Assembly (NCBI RefSeq): GCF_003003175.1
Contig: NZ_PVTY01000012.1
Coordinates: forward strand, 1 to 64,000
Direction of reading: 5' to 3'
Source of the DNA: Nesterenkonia sandarakina
GTDB taxonomy: Bacteria > Actinomycetota > Actinomycetes > Actinomycetales > Micrococcaceae
Length of the DNA stretch: 64,000 nucleotides
Shown: positions 26,798-35,231 of the stretch, one piece after another
How the letters are laid out: every line of letters starts with the position of its first letter
How positions within the stretch are numbered: the first letter of the stretch is position 1
Program-made: the position numbers and the translations under genes
The notes under the pieces: model-generated
The model's input: only the letters and a program-made list of their open reading frames with translations
Databases searched by the model: none
What the model was told of the DNA's origin: nothing

Positions 26798-27406
26798 ATG
26801 GCGACCGGGCCCGTGACCGGCGACGACGGACTGGCCCGCACCCCCTGGGCGCTGGGCAGCGAGATGATGCGCCGCTACTACGACACCGAGTGGGGCATGC
26901 CGATCCGCGAGGAGCGAGGGCTCTTCGAGCGGCTCAGCCTGGAAGGGTTCCAGTCCGGACTCTCCTGGTCCACGATCCTGTCCAAGCGGGAGAACTTCCG
27001 GGCGGCCTTCGCGGGCTTCGATCCTGAGCTGGTCGCGGAGTTCGCCGAGGCCGATGTCCAGAGGCTGCTCGGTGACGCCGGGATCATCCGGCATCGCGGC
27101 AAGATCAGCGCGACGATCGGCAACGCGCGGGCGACCCTTGCGCTGCGGGATCACGGTGGCCTCTCGGCGCTGATCTGGTCGTTCAAGCCCGAGCAGACTC
27201 CTGTGCCGACGACCATGGACGAGGTGCCCACCAGATCGGCGGAGTCCGAGGCGCTGGCGAAGCGGCTGAAGGCCGAGGGCTTTCGGTTCGTCGGGCCCAC
27301 CACCGCCTTCGCGCTGATGGAGGCCATCGGGATGGTGGACACGCACCTTCTCGGCTCCTACCGCCGGGGCGCCTCCGGGGTGTCGTTCAGCAACCAGCCC
27401 GGCTGA
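26798..27406 (+). CDS. tag: DNA-3-methyladenine glycosylase I (Tag family)
   Basis: 202 residues of the Tag family, which excises 3-methyladenine from DNA. The start motif RTPWALGSEMMRRYYDTEWG corresponds to the family's R-C-x-W...YHDxEWG; also present are LSLEGFQSGLSWSTIL (catalytic Glu and aromatic base pocket), RHRGKISATIGNA and FRFVGPTTAFALMEAIGMVDTHLLGSY. The E. coli zinc ligands Cys4, His17 and Cys179 are replaced here by Thr, Tyr and Ser, and only the His of DTHLLG remains, so the zinc snap is absent. The start could instead be an in-frame GTG at 26786; a much longer frame into the opposite gene's promoter is not credible. Confidence 0.88.
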   Translation: MATGPVTGDDGLARTPWALGSEMMRRYYDTEWGMPIREERGLFERLSLEGFQSGLSWSTILSKRENFRAAFAGFDPELVAEFAEADVQRLLGDAGIIRHRGKISATIGNARATLALRDHGGLSALIWSFKPEQTPVPTTMDEVPTRSAESEALAKRLKAEGFRFVGPTTAFALMEAIGMVDTHLLGSYRRGASGVSFSNQPG

Positions 27407-27412
27407 GCCCGG

Positions 27413-27463
27413 GTCCGCTGGTGAGCGAGAGCCGCTGGTGATTCAGAGCCGCTGGTGATTCAG
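27413..27463. repeat. 17-bp tandem repeat overlapping the RNHCP gene stop
   Basis: AGCCGCTGGTGATTCAG occurs twice in perfect tandem (27430-27446, 27447-27463), preceded by a third degenerate copy at 27413-27429. The second perfect copy contains the stop codon of the convergent RNHCP gene. This is a small duplication between convergent gene ends. Confidence 0.8.
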
Positions 27464-27765
27464 CGCGGGCGCTGGAGCTCGATGACGCGGTCCATGTCGT
27501 CGTCCGGGGCGAGCCGGTTCCGGTCCACCTGCCCGCACCGCGTGCAGCGGTGCAGCAGCAGGAAGCCCTTCTTGCCGGTGTGGTCCACCCCCACCGGTTC
27601 CATCGCGGCCCCGCAGTCGGCGGCGCGATCCCCGGGGGTGATGTCCACGTGCCGGGAGTACAGGCAGCGTGGGCAGTGGTTCCGATAGCTGCCGCCGAGC
27701 TGCCTGGGGATGAGCTGCCCGCAGTGGATGCAGTCGAAGCCGGTGTTCTCGGCCTCCCTGCTCAT
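27460..27765 (-). CDS. RNHCP domain zinc-ribbon protein
   Basis: 101 residues with the RNHCP domain: CIHCGQ, then GGSYRNHCPRCLYSRHVD (the name-giving R-N-H-C-P), then CGAAMEPVG and HRCTRCGQVDRNRLA. Four CxxC-type clusters suggest one or two structural zinc ribbons. The function of the family is unknown. I chose the ATG giving MSREAENTGF because it overlaps the methylase stop (ATGA) and removes a basic, non-conserved N-terminus. Coupling with an rRNA methylase and the ribosomal-protein genes upstream suggests a role in RNA or ribosome metabolism (inference). Confidence 0.88.
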   Translation of the reverse strand: MSREAENTGFDCIHCGQLIPRQLGGSYRNHCPRCLYSRHVDITPGDRAADCGAAMEPVGVDHTGKKGFLLLHRCTRCGQVDRNRLAPDDDMDRVIELQRPR

Positions 27766-28736
27766 GCCGTCGGCGCGCTCGGTCCGGCGTCGGACGTCGA
27801 CGCCTCGGCGGGCAGCGCGTGCTGAGCCATCGCGGTGGAGTACATGCACACCGTGGCGGCAGTGGCCACGTTCAAGGACTCGGCGGCCCCGAAGAGCGGG
27901 ATCGCCACGCGCTGATCGGCCAGCTCACGCTCGGCGTGGGTCAGTCCGTGGGCCTCGTGGCCGAACAGCCAGAGCGTGGGAGCTGCGGGCGTGGCCAGCT
28001 CGGGGAGCTGGGTCTCGCCCCGTCCGTCGGCGGCGAGCACCTGGAAGCCCTTGGCGCGGGCCGCCTCGGTCAGATCTGCGGCGTCGATGCCGGTGAAGAT
28101 CGGCACGTGGAAGTGCGAGCCGGCGGCAGATCGGACGACCTTGGGGCTCCAGGGATCGACGGTCCCTGCCGAGAGCACCACGGCGCCGGCGCCGGCCGCA
28201 TCTGCGGTGCGGATGATCGTGCCGGCATTGCCGGGATCCTGCAGCCGCAGCATCGCCGCGACCTGTCCGGTGCCCGCGGCGACCTTCTCGAGCTGGGCGT
28301 CCAGCGCTTCCCGTGCGGTGCTGACCGACGGGATGCGGCAGACGGCGAGCATGCCCTGGGAGGTCTCGGCGTCGCCCATGGCGCGCAGCGCCTCCGGGGT
28401 GGCCTCGCGCAGGAAGGGCCGGGCGTTCGAGGGGAGCTGGGTCTCGGGGTTGAAGAGCACACCGCGCATCCGGTCCAGCAGCGCGAGCACATCGGGGTGA
28501 CGCTGAAGCGCGGCGGGATCGAAGAAGAGCGCGTCCAGCTCCGGGAAGGGCTGCGGGCCCAGCTCCTGCTCCCACTGGCGCAGCCAGATAATGAGTGCTT
28601 CGCGGACCGGCTGGGGCCCCTCAGCCAGGAAGAGTCCCTGCTTCTGCCGCGCGGACCGGCCGGCGAGAGCCGCCACGCGACGGACGCGATCAGACTTCGG
28701 GTTGTCGACGAGCTCGGGGTCGATCTGCTGGGACAT
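27762..28736 (-). CDS. TrmH/SpoU family RNA 2'-O-methyltransferase
   Basis: 324 residues. An N-terminal substrate-binding domain (RRVAALAGRSARQKQGLFLAEGPQPVREAL, as in TsnR/RlmB-type enzymes) precedes the SPOUT knot domain with motif 1 LRLQDPGNAGTIIRTADAAGAGAVVLS, motif 2 LWLFGHEAHGLTHAE and motif 3 AIPLFGAAESLNVATAATVCMY. It transfers a methyl group from S-adenosylmethionine to a ribose 2'-OH, most likely in 23S rRNA. The position directly after rplT is conserved in actinobacteria. A hairpin at 28824-28859 separates it from rplT, and no clear strong SD is seen. Confidence 0.92.
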   Translation of the reverse strand: MSQQIDPELVDNPKSDRVRRVAALAGRSARQKQGLFLAEGPQPVREALIIWLRQWEQELGPQPFPELDALFFDPAALQRHPDVLALLDRMRGVLFNPETQLPSNARPFLREATPEALRAMGDAETSQGMLAVCRIPSVSTAREALDAQLEKVAAGTGQVAAMLRLQDPGNAGTIIRTADAAGAGAVVLSAGTVDPWSPKVVRSAAGSHFHVPIFTGIDAADLTEAARAKGFQVLAADGRGETQLPELATPAAPTLWLFGHEAHGLTHAERELADQRVAIPLFGAAESLNVATAATVCMYSTAMAQHALPAEASTSDAGPSAPTA

Positions 28737-28823
28737 GGTTCTCTCTTCTCCTGCTGTGGGGACTGCTCATGCTTCGAGGGGTGCTGCGGAGGTGGCGCTG
28801 TCTCGATGTGGTGCTGGCATGCA

Positions 28824-28859
28824 GAAGGCGCCGCCTCCCGGTGAGGAGACGGCGCCTTC
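28824..28859 (-). terminator. Hairpin terminator after rplT
   Basis: A perfect 10-base inverted repeat (GAAGGCGCCG at 28824-28833, complement at 28850-28859) with inner CCTC/GAGG pairing lies 16 bases after the rplT stop on the minus strand. No U-tract follows. It probably ends or attenuates the infC-rpmI-rplT transcript. Confidence 0.65.
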
Positions 28860-28875
28860 AGCCACACGGATCGAG

Positions 28876-29256
28876 TCAGACTCGAGCGGCGTTGACGTCC
28901 TGCGGGAGCGCCTTGCGGGCGGTCTCGACCAGAACGCCGAACGAGTTGGCGTCGTAGACGGCCAGTTCGGCCAGCATGCGGCGATCAACCTCGACGCCAG
29001 CGGCCTTCAGGCCCTGGATGAAGCGGTTGTAGGTCATGCCGTGCGAGCGGGAGGCAGCGTTGATGCGCTGGATCCACAGGCGACGGAAGTCACCCTTGCG
29101 CTTCTTGCGGTGCTGGTAGTTATAGACGTACGAGTGCAGCAGCTGCTCTTTTGCCTTGCGGTAAAGGCGTGAGCGCTGTCCGCGGTAGCCGGAGGCCCTG
29201 TCCAGGACCTTGCGGCGCTTCTTATGGCCATTGACGGCCCTCTTCACACGTGCCAC
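28876..29256 (-). CDS. rplT: 50S ribosomal protein L20
   Basis: 126-residue L20, a primary 23S rRNA-binding protein needed early in 50S assembly. It starts [38 protein letters not shown] and contains [12 protein letters not shown] and [18 protein letters not shown], all typical. The length is slightly above the usual 117-120 residues because of a C-terminal extension ([13 protein letters not shown]). It is the third gene of the infC-rpmI-rplT operon, in which L20 commonly represses its own operon by binding the leader mRNA. Confidence 0.97.
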   Translation of the reverse strand: MARVKRAVNGHKKRRKVLDRASGYRGQRSRLYRKAKEQLLHSYVYNYQHRKKRKGDFRRLWIQRINAASRSHGMTYNRFIQGLKAAGVEVDRRMLAELAVYDANSFGVLVETARKALPQDVNAARV

Positions 29257-29305
29257 GTGATATCTCCTTGAGTCTTAAAGTCTTCGGTGATGAACGTGCT
29301 GAGGC

Positions 29306-29500
29306 TCAGATGCCCAGCATCCGCTTGATGCGCTTCTCGTCAGCCTTGGTGACGAGCTGGTCACTGGCCAGGCGGCGCTTCAGGCGTGAAGACTTGTGCT
29401 CCAGGTAGTGGCGACGGTTGGCCTGCTGGCGCTTGAGCTTGCCAGAACCGGTCAGCTTGAACCGCTTCTTGGCCCCGCTGTGGGTCTTCATCTTCGGCAT
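29306..29500 (-). CDS. rpmI: 50S ribosomal protein L35
   Basis: 64-residue L35 beginning [20 protein letters not shown] and ending RIKRMLGI, the usual length for the family. AAGGAG lies 8 bases upstream of the ATG at 29500 and decides that start over the longer open frame. It is located between infC and rplT, 49 bases upstream of rplT. It is a very basic 50S subunit component. Confidence 0.97.
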   Translation of the reverse strand: MPKMKTHSGAKKRFKLTGSGKLKRQQANRRHYLEHKSSRLKRRLASDQLVTKADEKRIKRMLGI

Positions 29501-29757
29501 GGTGCCGTTCTCCTTATGTCGTTCGGACCTGCAACGCCTGTGCTCTCCAGCAGCGAGCCGAAGCTCATCCACTGACGCGGCGGCGCAGAGGTGGGTCGTC
29601 GCAGCGTGGTCGAGGCTGCTTGCGCAGCGACGCGGTCCACGCTTCGGACCCCTTTTTGGGTGGTGGTGACAGCGCCTTGCGGAGCTGACACACAAACCAG
29701 CGCACCAGTCTACGTCATGAGAGTGGTGCGCGGGTTCACCGTGAGGAGAGAAGCCCT
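29501..29757 (-). other. infC-rpmI spacer (257 bases)
   Basis: There is no gene. The spacer is long for this operon and contains several short inverted repeats (for example GGTCC at 29634-29638 with GGACC at 29646-29650). The minus-strand segment before the ribosome binding site AAGGAG could fold into the L20-binding leader known from other bacteria, but I cannot match a specific L20 leader class. Confidence 0.4.
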
Positions 29758-30468
29758 CTAGAGGTTCTTCAGCTCATCCGGCAGATAATCGGCCATGGAG
29801 TTCGAGAGCGGCGTCGCATCCTTCTTCTCCGTGGGCAGGCGCTCCGCGTTCTTCCGCGAGCGGCGCTCGTTCTTCACCTTGGGAGCCTCGGCCGTGGCGT
29901 CAGCCTCGGAGGGCTCCTCCTTCTTGGCCTGGTTCTTCGCCGCTGCCTTGGCCTCAGCCTTGGTCTTGAGCGGACCGATGACCATCACCATGTGGCGGCC
30001 GTCCTGGCGCGGGGAGGATTCCACGGCGCCGAGATCGGCGACGTCCTGGGAGAAGCGCTGCAAGAGGCGAACGCCCATCTCGGGGCGCTGCTGCTCGCGA
30101 CCGCGGAACTGGATCATGGCCTTGACCTTGTCACCGGCTTCCAGGAAGCGGCGGGCATGCCCGACCTTGGTGTTGTAGTCGTGGTCATCGATCTTGAGTC
30201 GGAAGCGGACCTCCTTGAGCACCGTGGTGCTCTGGTTCTTCCGTGACTCACGGGCCTTGACCGCTGCTTCGTACTTGTACTTGCCGAAATCCATCAGCTT
30301 GCAGACGGGAGGTTTGGCCTGGGGCGCGACCTCAACCAGATCCAGATCGGACTCCGTGGCGAGACGCAGGGCGTCTTCGATCCGCACGACGCCCACCTGC
30401 TCCCCCTGGGGGCCGACAAGGCGGACTTCTGGTACGCGGATGCGTTCGTTGATGCGTGGTTCGCTGAT
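29758..30468 (-). CDS. infC: Translation initiation factor IF-3 (AUC start codon)
   Basis: 236 residues. The N-domain begins [33 protein letters not shown]. The linker and C-domain follow ([61 protein letters not shown]), and a Lys/Glu/Ala-rich extension of about 60 residues is typical for actinobacterial IF-3. No ATG, GTG or TTG fits; an ATC codon at 30468-30466 stands 8 bases after AGGAG (30477-30481). IF-3 is known to discriminate against non-standard start codons, so AUC gives autoregulation. It is the first gene of infC-rpmI-rplT and is divergent from the DUF1844 gene. Confidence 0.96.
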   Translation of the reverse strand: MSEPRINERIRVPEVRLVGPQGEQVGVVRIEDALRLATESDLDLVEVAPQAKPPVCKLMDFGKYKYEAAVKARESRKNQSTTVLKEVRFRLKIDDHDYNTKVGHARRFLEAGDKVKAMIQFRGREQQRPEMGVRLLQRFSQDVADLGAVESSPRQDGRHMVMVIGPLKTKAEAKAAAKNQAKKEEPSEADATAEAPKVKNERRSRKNAERLPTEKKDATPLSNSMADYLPDELKNL

Positions 30469-30563
30469 CTGTCTAGCTCCTGTTGTGAGGAATTCGGTGA
30501 ATGGGGAGTCATCGGTCAGTCCGCGCACTGTGCGCAACTGGGCAGATATCGCCGTGTTGAGCG

Positions 30564-30593
30564 CGTTTAGCGCGGTCGATGAGACTGTGACAA
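30564..30593 (-). promoter_or_regulatory. infC: Candidate infC promoter
   Basis: On the minus strand TTGTCA (30593-30588) is followed after 18 bases by TAAACG (30569-30564). The -35 is close to consensus and the -10 is weak. The predicted start would give an mRNA leader of about 90 bases ahead of the AUC codon. Confidence 0.35.
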
Positions 30594-30603
30594 GCTTACC
30601 AGC

Positions 30604-30984
30604 ATGCAGAGTGAGCAGAATAACCACGCCGAAAATTCCGATGTCGCCCAGGCCGTCAATCAGCGGTCCCGCGACATCTCCGAGGTGCCCGCGGTGGAGC
30701 TGATCAACACCGTCGCGGTGCACCTGATGAGTGCCGCAGCCGTCAAGACCGGCCTGGCGGATGACCCCCAGGCGGAGGAGCTCAAGGACCTCGATGAGGC
30801 TCGCAAGCTGATCACGGCGCTTGCCGGTCTGATCACTGCAGCCGCACCCGAGGTCGGCTCGACCCACGCCGCGCCGCTGCGTGACGGGCTGCGTTCGCTG
30901 CAGCTGGCCTTCCGGGAAGAGTCCACCGTCCCAGATGCACCAGGCAAGGGTCCCGGCGAGAAGTGGACCGGCCCGGTCAACTGA
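30604..30984 (+). CDS. DUF1844 domain protein
   Basis: 126 residues. The DUF1844 core (about 27-95) reads [24 protein letters not shown], then [24 protein letters not shown] and [16 protein letters not shown]. It is soluble, helical, and flanked by polar low-complexity ends. The family has no established function. In actinobacteria it is regularly placed divergently from infC, as here (135 bases between the starts). The ATG at 30604 has no strong SD. The regulatory inverted repeat that follows at 31012-31072 may double as its terminator. Confidence 0.85.
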   Translation: MQSEQNNHAENSDVAQAVNQRSRDISEVPAVELINTVAVHLMSAAAVKTGLADDPQAEELKDLDEARKLITALAGLITAAAPEVGSTHAAPLRDGLRSLQLAFREESTVPDAPGKGPGEKWTGPVN

Positions 30985-31011
30985 CCTCTTCCATGAGGCA
31001 CTGAGGCCTTT

Positions 31012-31072
31012 ATGAGAACCAGATGAGAGCCGGATGAGAGAACTCGGAAGAGACTCTCATCCGGCTCTCATC
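31012..31072 (+). promoter_or_regulatory. ATGAGA/TCTCAT 11-bp repeat array upstream of glycan operon
   Basis: ATGAGA occurs at 31012, 31023 and 31034 (exact 11-base steps), and its complement TCTCAT at 31055 and 31066 (again 11). The last two direct copies and the two inverted copies form a perfect 19-base inverted repeat (31022-31040 with 31054-31072, 13-base loop). Direct repeats at 11-base spacing are the binding geometry of OmpR/PhoB-family regulators. The hairpin could also terminate the DUF1844 transcript, but there is no U-tract. Confidence 0.7.
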
Positions 31073-31106
31073 GTTGCTTCACCTGGACTGACCAGAGTGG
31101 TCTCCC

Positions 31107-32471
31107 ATGAGCATCACCGTAGTCCTCTACTCGCACGACTCGGTCGGCCTGGGCCACGCCCGCCGCAACCGGGCTCTGGCCCACGCCTTGGCGGCAGACC
31201 TGCCGCGACTCACGGGACAGCCGGTGCGCGGCCTGCTGATCGCCGGACACCCCGACGCCACGGCCGACTCGCTGCCCGAAGGCTGGGACTGGCTGGTCCT
31301 CCCGGGGTTCACCCGCACCGCTGAGGGGTATGCCTCTCGCAGTCTCGATGTGAGCAACGAGCGGCTCTCCGCGCTGCGCCGCTCCACCGCCGCCGCCGCG
31401 ATCAAGGCGATGTCCCCGGACCTCTTCATCGCTGACCGCCACCCCTTCGGGGTCGGTGAGGAGCTGCTGGACTCGCTGGTGTGGCTGCGTTCCCAGGGCA
31501 CCCGCTGCGTGCTGGGCCTGCGCGAGGTGCTCGACTCCCCGGAGGCGACGCGCGCTGAGTGGGCCCGGATCGGCGGGGCGGCGGCCGCCGCGAAGTTCTA
31601 CCACGCGGTCTGGGTGTACGGCGATCCGTCGGTCTACAACCCGATCAGCAGCGGGGAGATCCCGCAGCCGCTGGCCACCCGCACTCGGTTCACCGGCTAC
31701 CTCAGCCACGGGCGACCCGTGGACGAGGTCTCTGGCTCCAGCGTCCGCGCCCCGAAGCCCTACGTGCTCTCGATGGTCGGCGGAGGATCCGACGGCGGCC
31801 GGCTGGCCCTGGCCGCCGCACAGGCCCGCGTCCCGGCCGGGCATCGACACATCATCCTCACCGGACCGCAGATGCCGCTGCCGGACCACGCCCGGGTCCA
31901 GCGCACGGTCGAGGCCTCCCCCGACGCGGCTCGCATCCAGGTCACCCGGCTGGCGCCGCATGTCCCGGCACTGGTCCGCGAGGCGGCCGCCGTCGTCTCC
32001 ATGGCCGGGTACAACTCCACCGCCGAGATCATGGCCACCACCACGCCGGCGCTGCTGGTCCCGCGCGCCGCCCGTCGGGCCGAGCAGCCCCGGCGGGCCC
32101 GGGCGCTGGCCGCCGTGGGCGCGGTCGACACCCTGGCGCTGGAGGAGCTCAGCGCGGAGGCACTGAGCCGGTGGCTCGCCGAGGCCGTGGTCCGGCGCTG
32201 TGACCGCGGCGCGGTGGATCTGGACGGTCTCAGCAGGATCGGCGCGCTGGCGGCCGCGGAGCTCGCTCTGCGGCCTGCTGCGCTGCCCCGGACGACGGCT
32301 GTTCGGCCGACTCCCGGCGTGCTCCGTGCCGCGCCCCGTCCCGCAGAAGCTCCAGTGCCGGTCCCCGCTCCGTACCCTCCGGCGCATGTCGCCCACGCCG
32401 CGGCTCGCTGCGCCGCAACCCCCCTGTCTGCCCCCGCCGCTGAAACGAGGTTTGATTCCCATGTCCGGTGA
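31107..32471 (+). CDS. MurG-like (GT-B) glycosyltransferase family protein
   Basis: 454 residues. The N-terminus VVLYSHDSVGLGHARRNRALAHAL is the G-x-G-H-x-R motif of MurG/GT28-like and COG4671 'predicted glycosyltransferase' proteins. The C-terminal Rossmann half shows YVLSMVGGGSDGGRLA, HIILTGPQMPLPD and the donor-binding region AAAVVSMAGYNSTAEIMATTTPALLVPR. The last ~65 residues are an Ala/Pro-rich tail with no fold signature. The protein is cytoplasmic, with no signal peptide or TM segment. It is the first gene of a six-gene operon, preceded by the 11-bp repeat array, and the next gene starts 11 bases before its end. Donor and acceptor sugars are unknown. Confidence 0.85.
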   Translation: MSITVVLYSHDSVGLGHARRNRALAHALAADLPRLTGQPVRGLLIAGHPDATADSLPEGWDWLVLPGFTRTAEGYASRSLDVSNERLSALRRSTAAAAIKAMSPDLFIADRHPFGVGEELLDSLVWLRSQGTRCVLGLREVLDSPEATRAEWARIGGAAAAAKFYHAVWVYGDPSVYNPISSGEIPQPLATRTRFTGYLSHGRPVDEVSGSSVRAPKPYVLSMVGGGSDGGRLALAAAQARVPAGHRHIILTGPQMPLPDHARVQRTVEASPDAARIQVTRLAPHVPALVREAAAVVSMAGYNSTAEIMATTTPALLVPRAARRAEQPRRARALAAVGAVDTLALEELSAEALSRWLAEAVVRRCDRGAVDLDGLSRIGALAAAELALRPAALPRTTAVRPTPGVLRAAPRPAEAPVPVPAPYPPAHVAHAAARCAATPLSAPAAETRFDSHVR

Positions 32472-33939
32472 GAACACCGCCCAGGACGGTCTCGAGATCG
32501 ACACGCTCAGCACCGGAGGGCGCGGCGAGTCCGCGATCGCTCCGGTGGTGGGCTACGTGTTGAAGATGTATCCGCGCTTCTCGGAGACCTTCATCGTCTC
32601 GGAGCTCCTGGCTCGGGAGGCCGCCGGGGAACAGCTGGTGATCTTCTCGCTCCGCCCGAGCACCGATGCCCGCTTCCACCCTGAGCTTGCCCGGGTGAAG
32701 GCTCCGGTGATCCATGTCCCGCGTCCCTCCTCCCCCAGCCGGCTGTGGGGTGAACTGGGCCGGACCGCCGAGTCCCCCACCCTGCTCGAGGGGATGCGCC
32801 GCTGCCTCCCGGATCTGCTGGCCGCCGGACCCGACGATGCCGCGCAGGCCATCGCGCTGGCCCGCGCCGCTCAGGAGGCCGGGGTCACGCATCTCCACGC
32901 GCACTTCGCCTCGATCGCCACCACAGTGGCCCGGCTGGCCGGGTGCATCGGCGGGCTGCCGTATTCGTTCACGGCTCATGCCAAGGACATCTTCCACGAA
33001 GACGTGGACGAGGCTGAGCTCGAAACCAAGCTCGCCGATGCCCATCATGCGATCACGATCTCCGGCTACAACCTCGACGATCTCCGCACCAGGTTCCCAG
33101 CCGCGACGACCCGGCTGCACCTGGTGCGCAACGGCCTGGAACTCTCCCGCTTCCCGTTCGCTCCGCACCTCGACGCCGCACCGGAGCCCCACGCCGGGAA
33201 CCACCCGGGCGGCACCCTGCGTCCAGCGCGACTGCTGGGGGTCGGGCGACTGGTGGAGAAGAAGGGATTCCACCTGCTCATCGCCGCGGTGGCGCGGCTG
33301 CGCGATGCAGGCTTCGACGTGCAGGCCGACATCGCCGGTGACGGGCCGCTCAAGGAGCAGCTCCAGCGCCAGATCGACGACGCCGGCCTCGGCTCCTCGG
33401 TGCGGCTGCTGGGACCGTGCACCCAGCAGGAGGTGGGTGAGCTGCTCGGTTCCCACGACGTCTTCGTGGCCCCCTTCGTGGTCGGTGCCGACGGCAACGC
33501 CGACGGCCTGCCCACCGTGCTGCTCGAGGCCATGGCGCGCGGCATCCGGTGCGTGGCGGCCGAGGTGACGGCGGTGGGTGAGGTGGTGCGCAGCGGTGAG
33601 ACCGGATGGCTCGTGCCCTCCGGTGACCTCGATGCCCTCACCGCAGCCGTCACCGAGGCGATCACCCACGAGCCGCAGCACCTGCACATGCTCGACGCTG
33701 CACGCACCATGATCGAGCGAAGCTTCGACTCCGCGGCCCAGGCCCGACGACTGCAGTCGCTGGTCGCGGACCCGGATTCACCGGCCGCTCAGGACCGGCT
33801 CGCGGCGGGGCCGAACCTGGTGGATCCAGCTGCCGCTCCGGGGCGGCCGGTCACACACCGGACGGTCCCAGCTCAGCCCGTCACAGTCCAGCCCGTCACA
33901 GTCCAGAGACAGCCCAGCACACTGCAGGAGTCGGTATGA
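32461..33939 (+). CDS. GT4-family glycosyltransferase
   Basis: 492 residues from the ATG giving MSGENTAQDGLE, overlapping the previous gene by 11 bases. The GT-B fold N-half contains VVGYVLKMYPRFSETFIVSELLAREA (the start pattern of colanic-acid WcaL-like transferases) and HLHAHFASIATTVARLAG. The C-half has LLGVGRLVEKKGFHLLIAAVARL and the catalytic E-x7-E region VVGADGNADGLPTVLLEAMARGIRCVAAEV. The tail (about 440-492) is disordered and contains PVTVQPVTVQ, a short in-frame duplication. It probably adds a hexose during assembly of an exported polysaccharide or glycolipid. The acceptor is not determinable. Confidence 0.9.
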   Translation: MSGENTAQDGLEIDTLSTGGRGESAIAPVVGYVLKMYPRFSETFIVSELLAREAAGEQLVIFSLRPSTDARFHPELARVKAPVIHVPRPSSPSRLWGELGRTAESPTLLEGMRRCLPDLLAAGPDDAAQAIALARAAQEAGVTHLHAHFASIATTVARLAGCIGGLPYSFTAHAKDIFHEDVDEAELETKLADAHHAITISGYNLDDLRTRFPAATTRLHLVRNGLELSRFPFAPHLDAAPEPHAGNHPGGTLRPARLLGVGRLVEKKGFHLLIAAVARLRDAGFDVQADIAGDGPLKEQLQRQIDDAGLGSSVRLLGPCTQQEVGELLGSHDVFVAPFVVGADGNADGLPTVLLEAMARGIRCVAAEVTAVGEVVRSGETGWLVPSGDLDALTAAVTEAITHEPQHLHMLDAARTMIERSFDSAAQARRLQSLVADPDSPAAQDRLAAGPNLVDPAAAPGRPVTHRTVPAQPVTVQPVTVQRQPSTLQESV

Positions 33940-35231
33940 GAATCGGATATCTGCTCCCCGACCCGGGGATCGGCATCTTCGGGTCCAAGGGAGCGAGCGT
34001 GCATGCACAGGAGATGATCCGCGCCTTCCGGGCGCTGGGCCATGAGGTCACGGTGTTCTGCACCAAGCGTGGAGACAAGCATGAGGACCCCACCACGGTC
34101 TCGGTGCCTGCAGACCTCACGGACCTGCCGGTGTTCGTGGTCCCGGTCTCCGGGGTCAAGGGTGCTGCTGAACGTGAGGCCGCCGTCGTCCGCGTCGCCG
34201 CGAGAATGGCCGAACTGGCCGTGGCAGGCGGTTTCGACCTGCTCTACGAGCGCTACTCGCTGTTCTCCACCGCAGGCGTGACCGCTCGGCGGTCCAGCGG
34301 CGTCCCCCTGGTGATCGAGGTCAATGCCCCGCTGCTGCGCGAACAGAAGGTGCACCGCAGCCTCCACGACGAGCCCACCGCCGAGCGCACGACCCGAGAG
34401 AGCTTCACCCAGGCTGACCTGCTGTCCTGCGTGTCCGAGCCCGTGGCGGACTGGACGCGCCGGCTGCTCGCCGAGGACGTCACCGCCGCTGGCCGAACCC
34501 CGCGGGTGCGGGTGACGCCCAACGGGGTTGATCCCACCCGGTTCACCCCGCGGCACCCAGACCAGCAGGCCACAGAGCAGCACCGCACAGACCAGCAGCG
34601 CACAGATGCCGCTGCCCGGCTGCAGGATGCCGTGACCATCGGCTTCCTGGGCACCCTGAAGCCCTGGCACGGCACCGACCTCCTGCTGCGGGCCTTCGCC
34701 CGGATCGCGACCCAGGACGCCAGGCCAAGGCTGAGGATCATCGGCGGCGGTCCCGAGCGGCGCCGGCTGGAGTCCCTTGCCGCCGAGCTGGGCATCGGCG
34801 AGCGCGTCGAGTTCACCGGCCCGGTCTCGCCGGCGCAGGTGCCGCAGCTGCTGGCCGGCCTGGACATCGCGACGGCGCCCTACCCGGCTCCCAGCGACGA
34901 GTCTGAGCACTACTTCTCCCCGCTGAAGGTCTACGAATACTTCGCGGCCGGGCTCCCGGTGATCGCCTCGGCGCTCGGCGAGCTGCCCCAGCTGTTCGAT
35001 GGAGACCGTGCGGCGGACGGCTCGGCAGAGGGAATGCCTGCCGGGATCACGCTGCCGCCCGGTGACCCGGAGGCCCTGGCCCGCGCGCTGGACCGACTGA
35101 TCGCAGACCCGGCGCGACGGGCCCAGATGGGCGCTGCCGGCCGCAGGCTCGTCGAGCGCGAGCACAGCTGGGTGATGCGCGCTCAGGGCGTGCTCGCCCA
35201 GATCCCAGTCCCGACGGAGGCCCTGCGATGA
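33936..35231 (+). CDS. GT4-family glycosyltransferase
   Basis: 431 residues. The N-half carries MRIGYLLPDPGIGIFGSKGASVHAQEMIRAFRALGHEVTVF (G-x-x-GA.VH motif) and VIEVNAPLLREQ. The C-half has TIGFLGTLKPWHGTDLLLRAFARI, PRLRIIGGGPERRRLESLAAELG and the E-x7-E motif ESEHYFSPLKVYEYFAAGLPVIASALGEL. An unusual Gln/His/Thr-rich insert (QATEQHRTDQQRTDA) separates the halves near residue 210. It starts in the ATGA overlap of the preceding transferase gene and ends in another overlap with the ABC exporter gene. The family is secure; the sugar is unknown. Confidence 0.9.
   Translation: MRIGYLLPDPGIGIFGSKGASVHAQEMIRAFRALGHEVTVFCTKRGDKHEDPTTVSVPADLTDLPVFVVPVSGVKGAAEREAAVVRVAARMAELAVAGGFDLLYERYSLFSTAGVTARRSSGVPLVIEVNAPLLREQKVHRSLHDEPTAERTTRESFTQADLLSCVSEPVADWTRRLLAEDVTAAGRTPRVRVTPNGVDPTRFTPRHPDQQATEQHRTDQQRTDAAARLQDAVTIGFLGTLKPWHGTDLLLRAFARIATQDARPRLRIIGGGPERRRLESLAAELGIGERVEFTGPVSPAQVPQLLAGLDIATAPYPAPSDESEHYFSPLKVYEYFAAGLPVIASALGELPQLFDGDRAADGSAEGMPAGITLPPGDPEALARALDRLIADPARRAQMGAAGRRLVEREHSWVMRAQGVLAQIPVPTEALR

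Noticed and set aside
31022-31072. Simple intrinsic terminator for the DUF1844 gene
   Set aside because: A perfect stem exists, but it has no U-run, and the 11-bp repeat structure extends outside it and recurs near two other promoters, so termination alone does not explain it.
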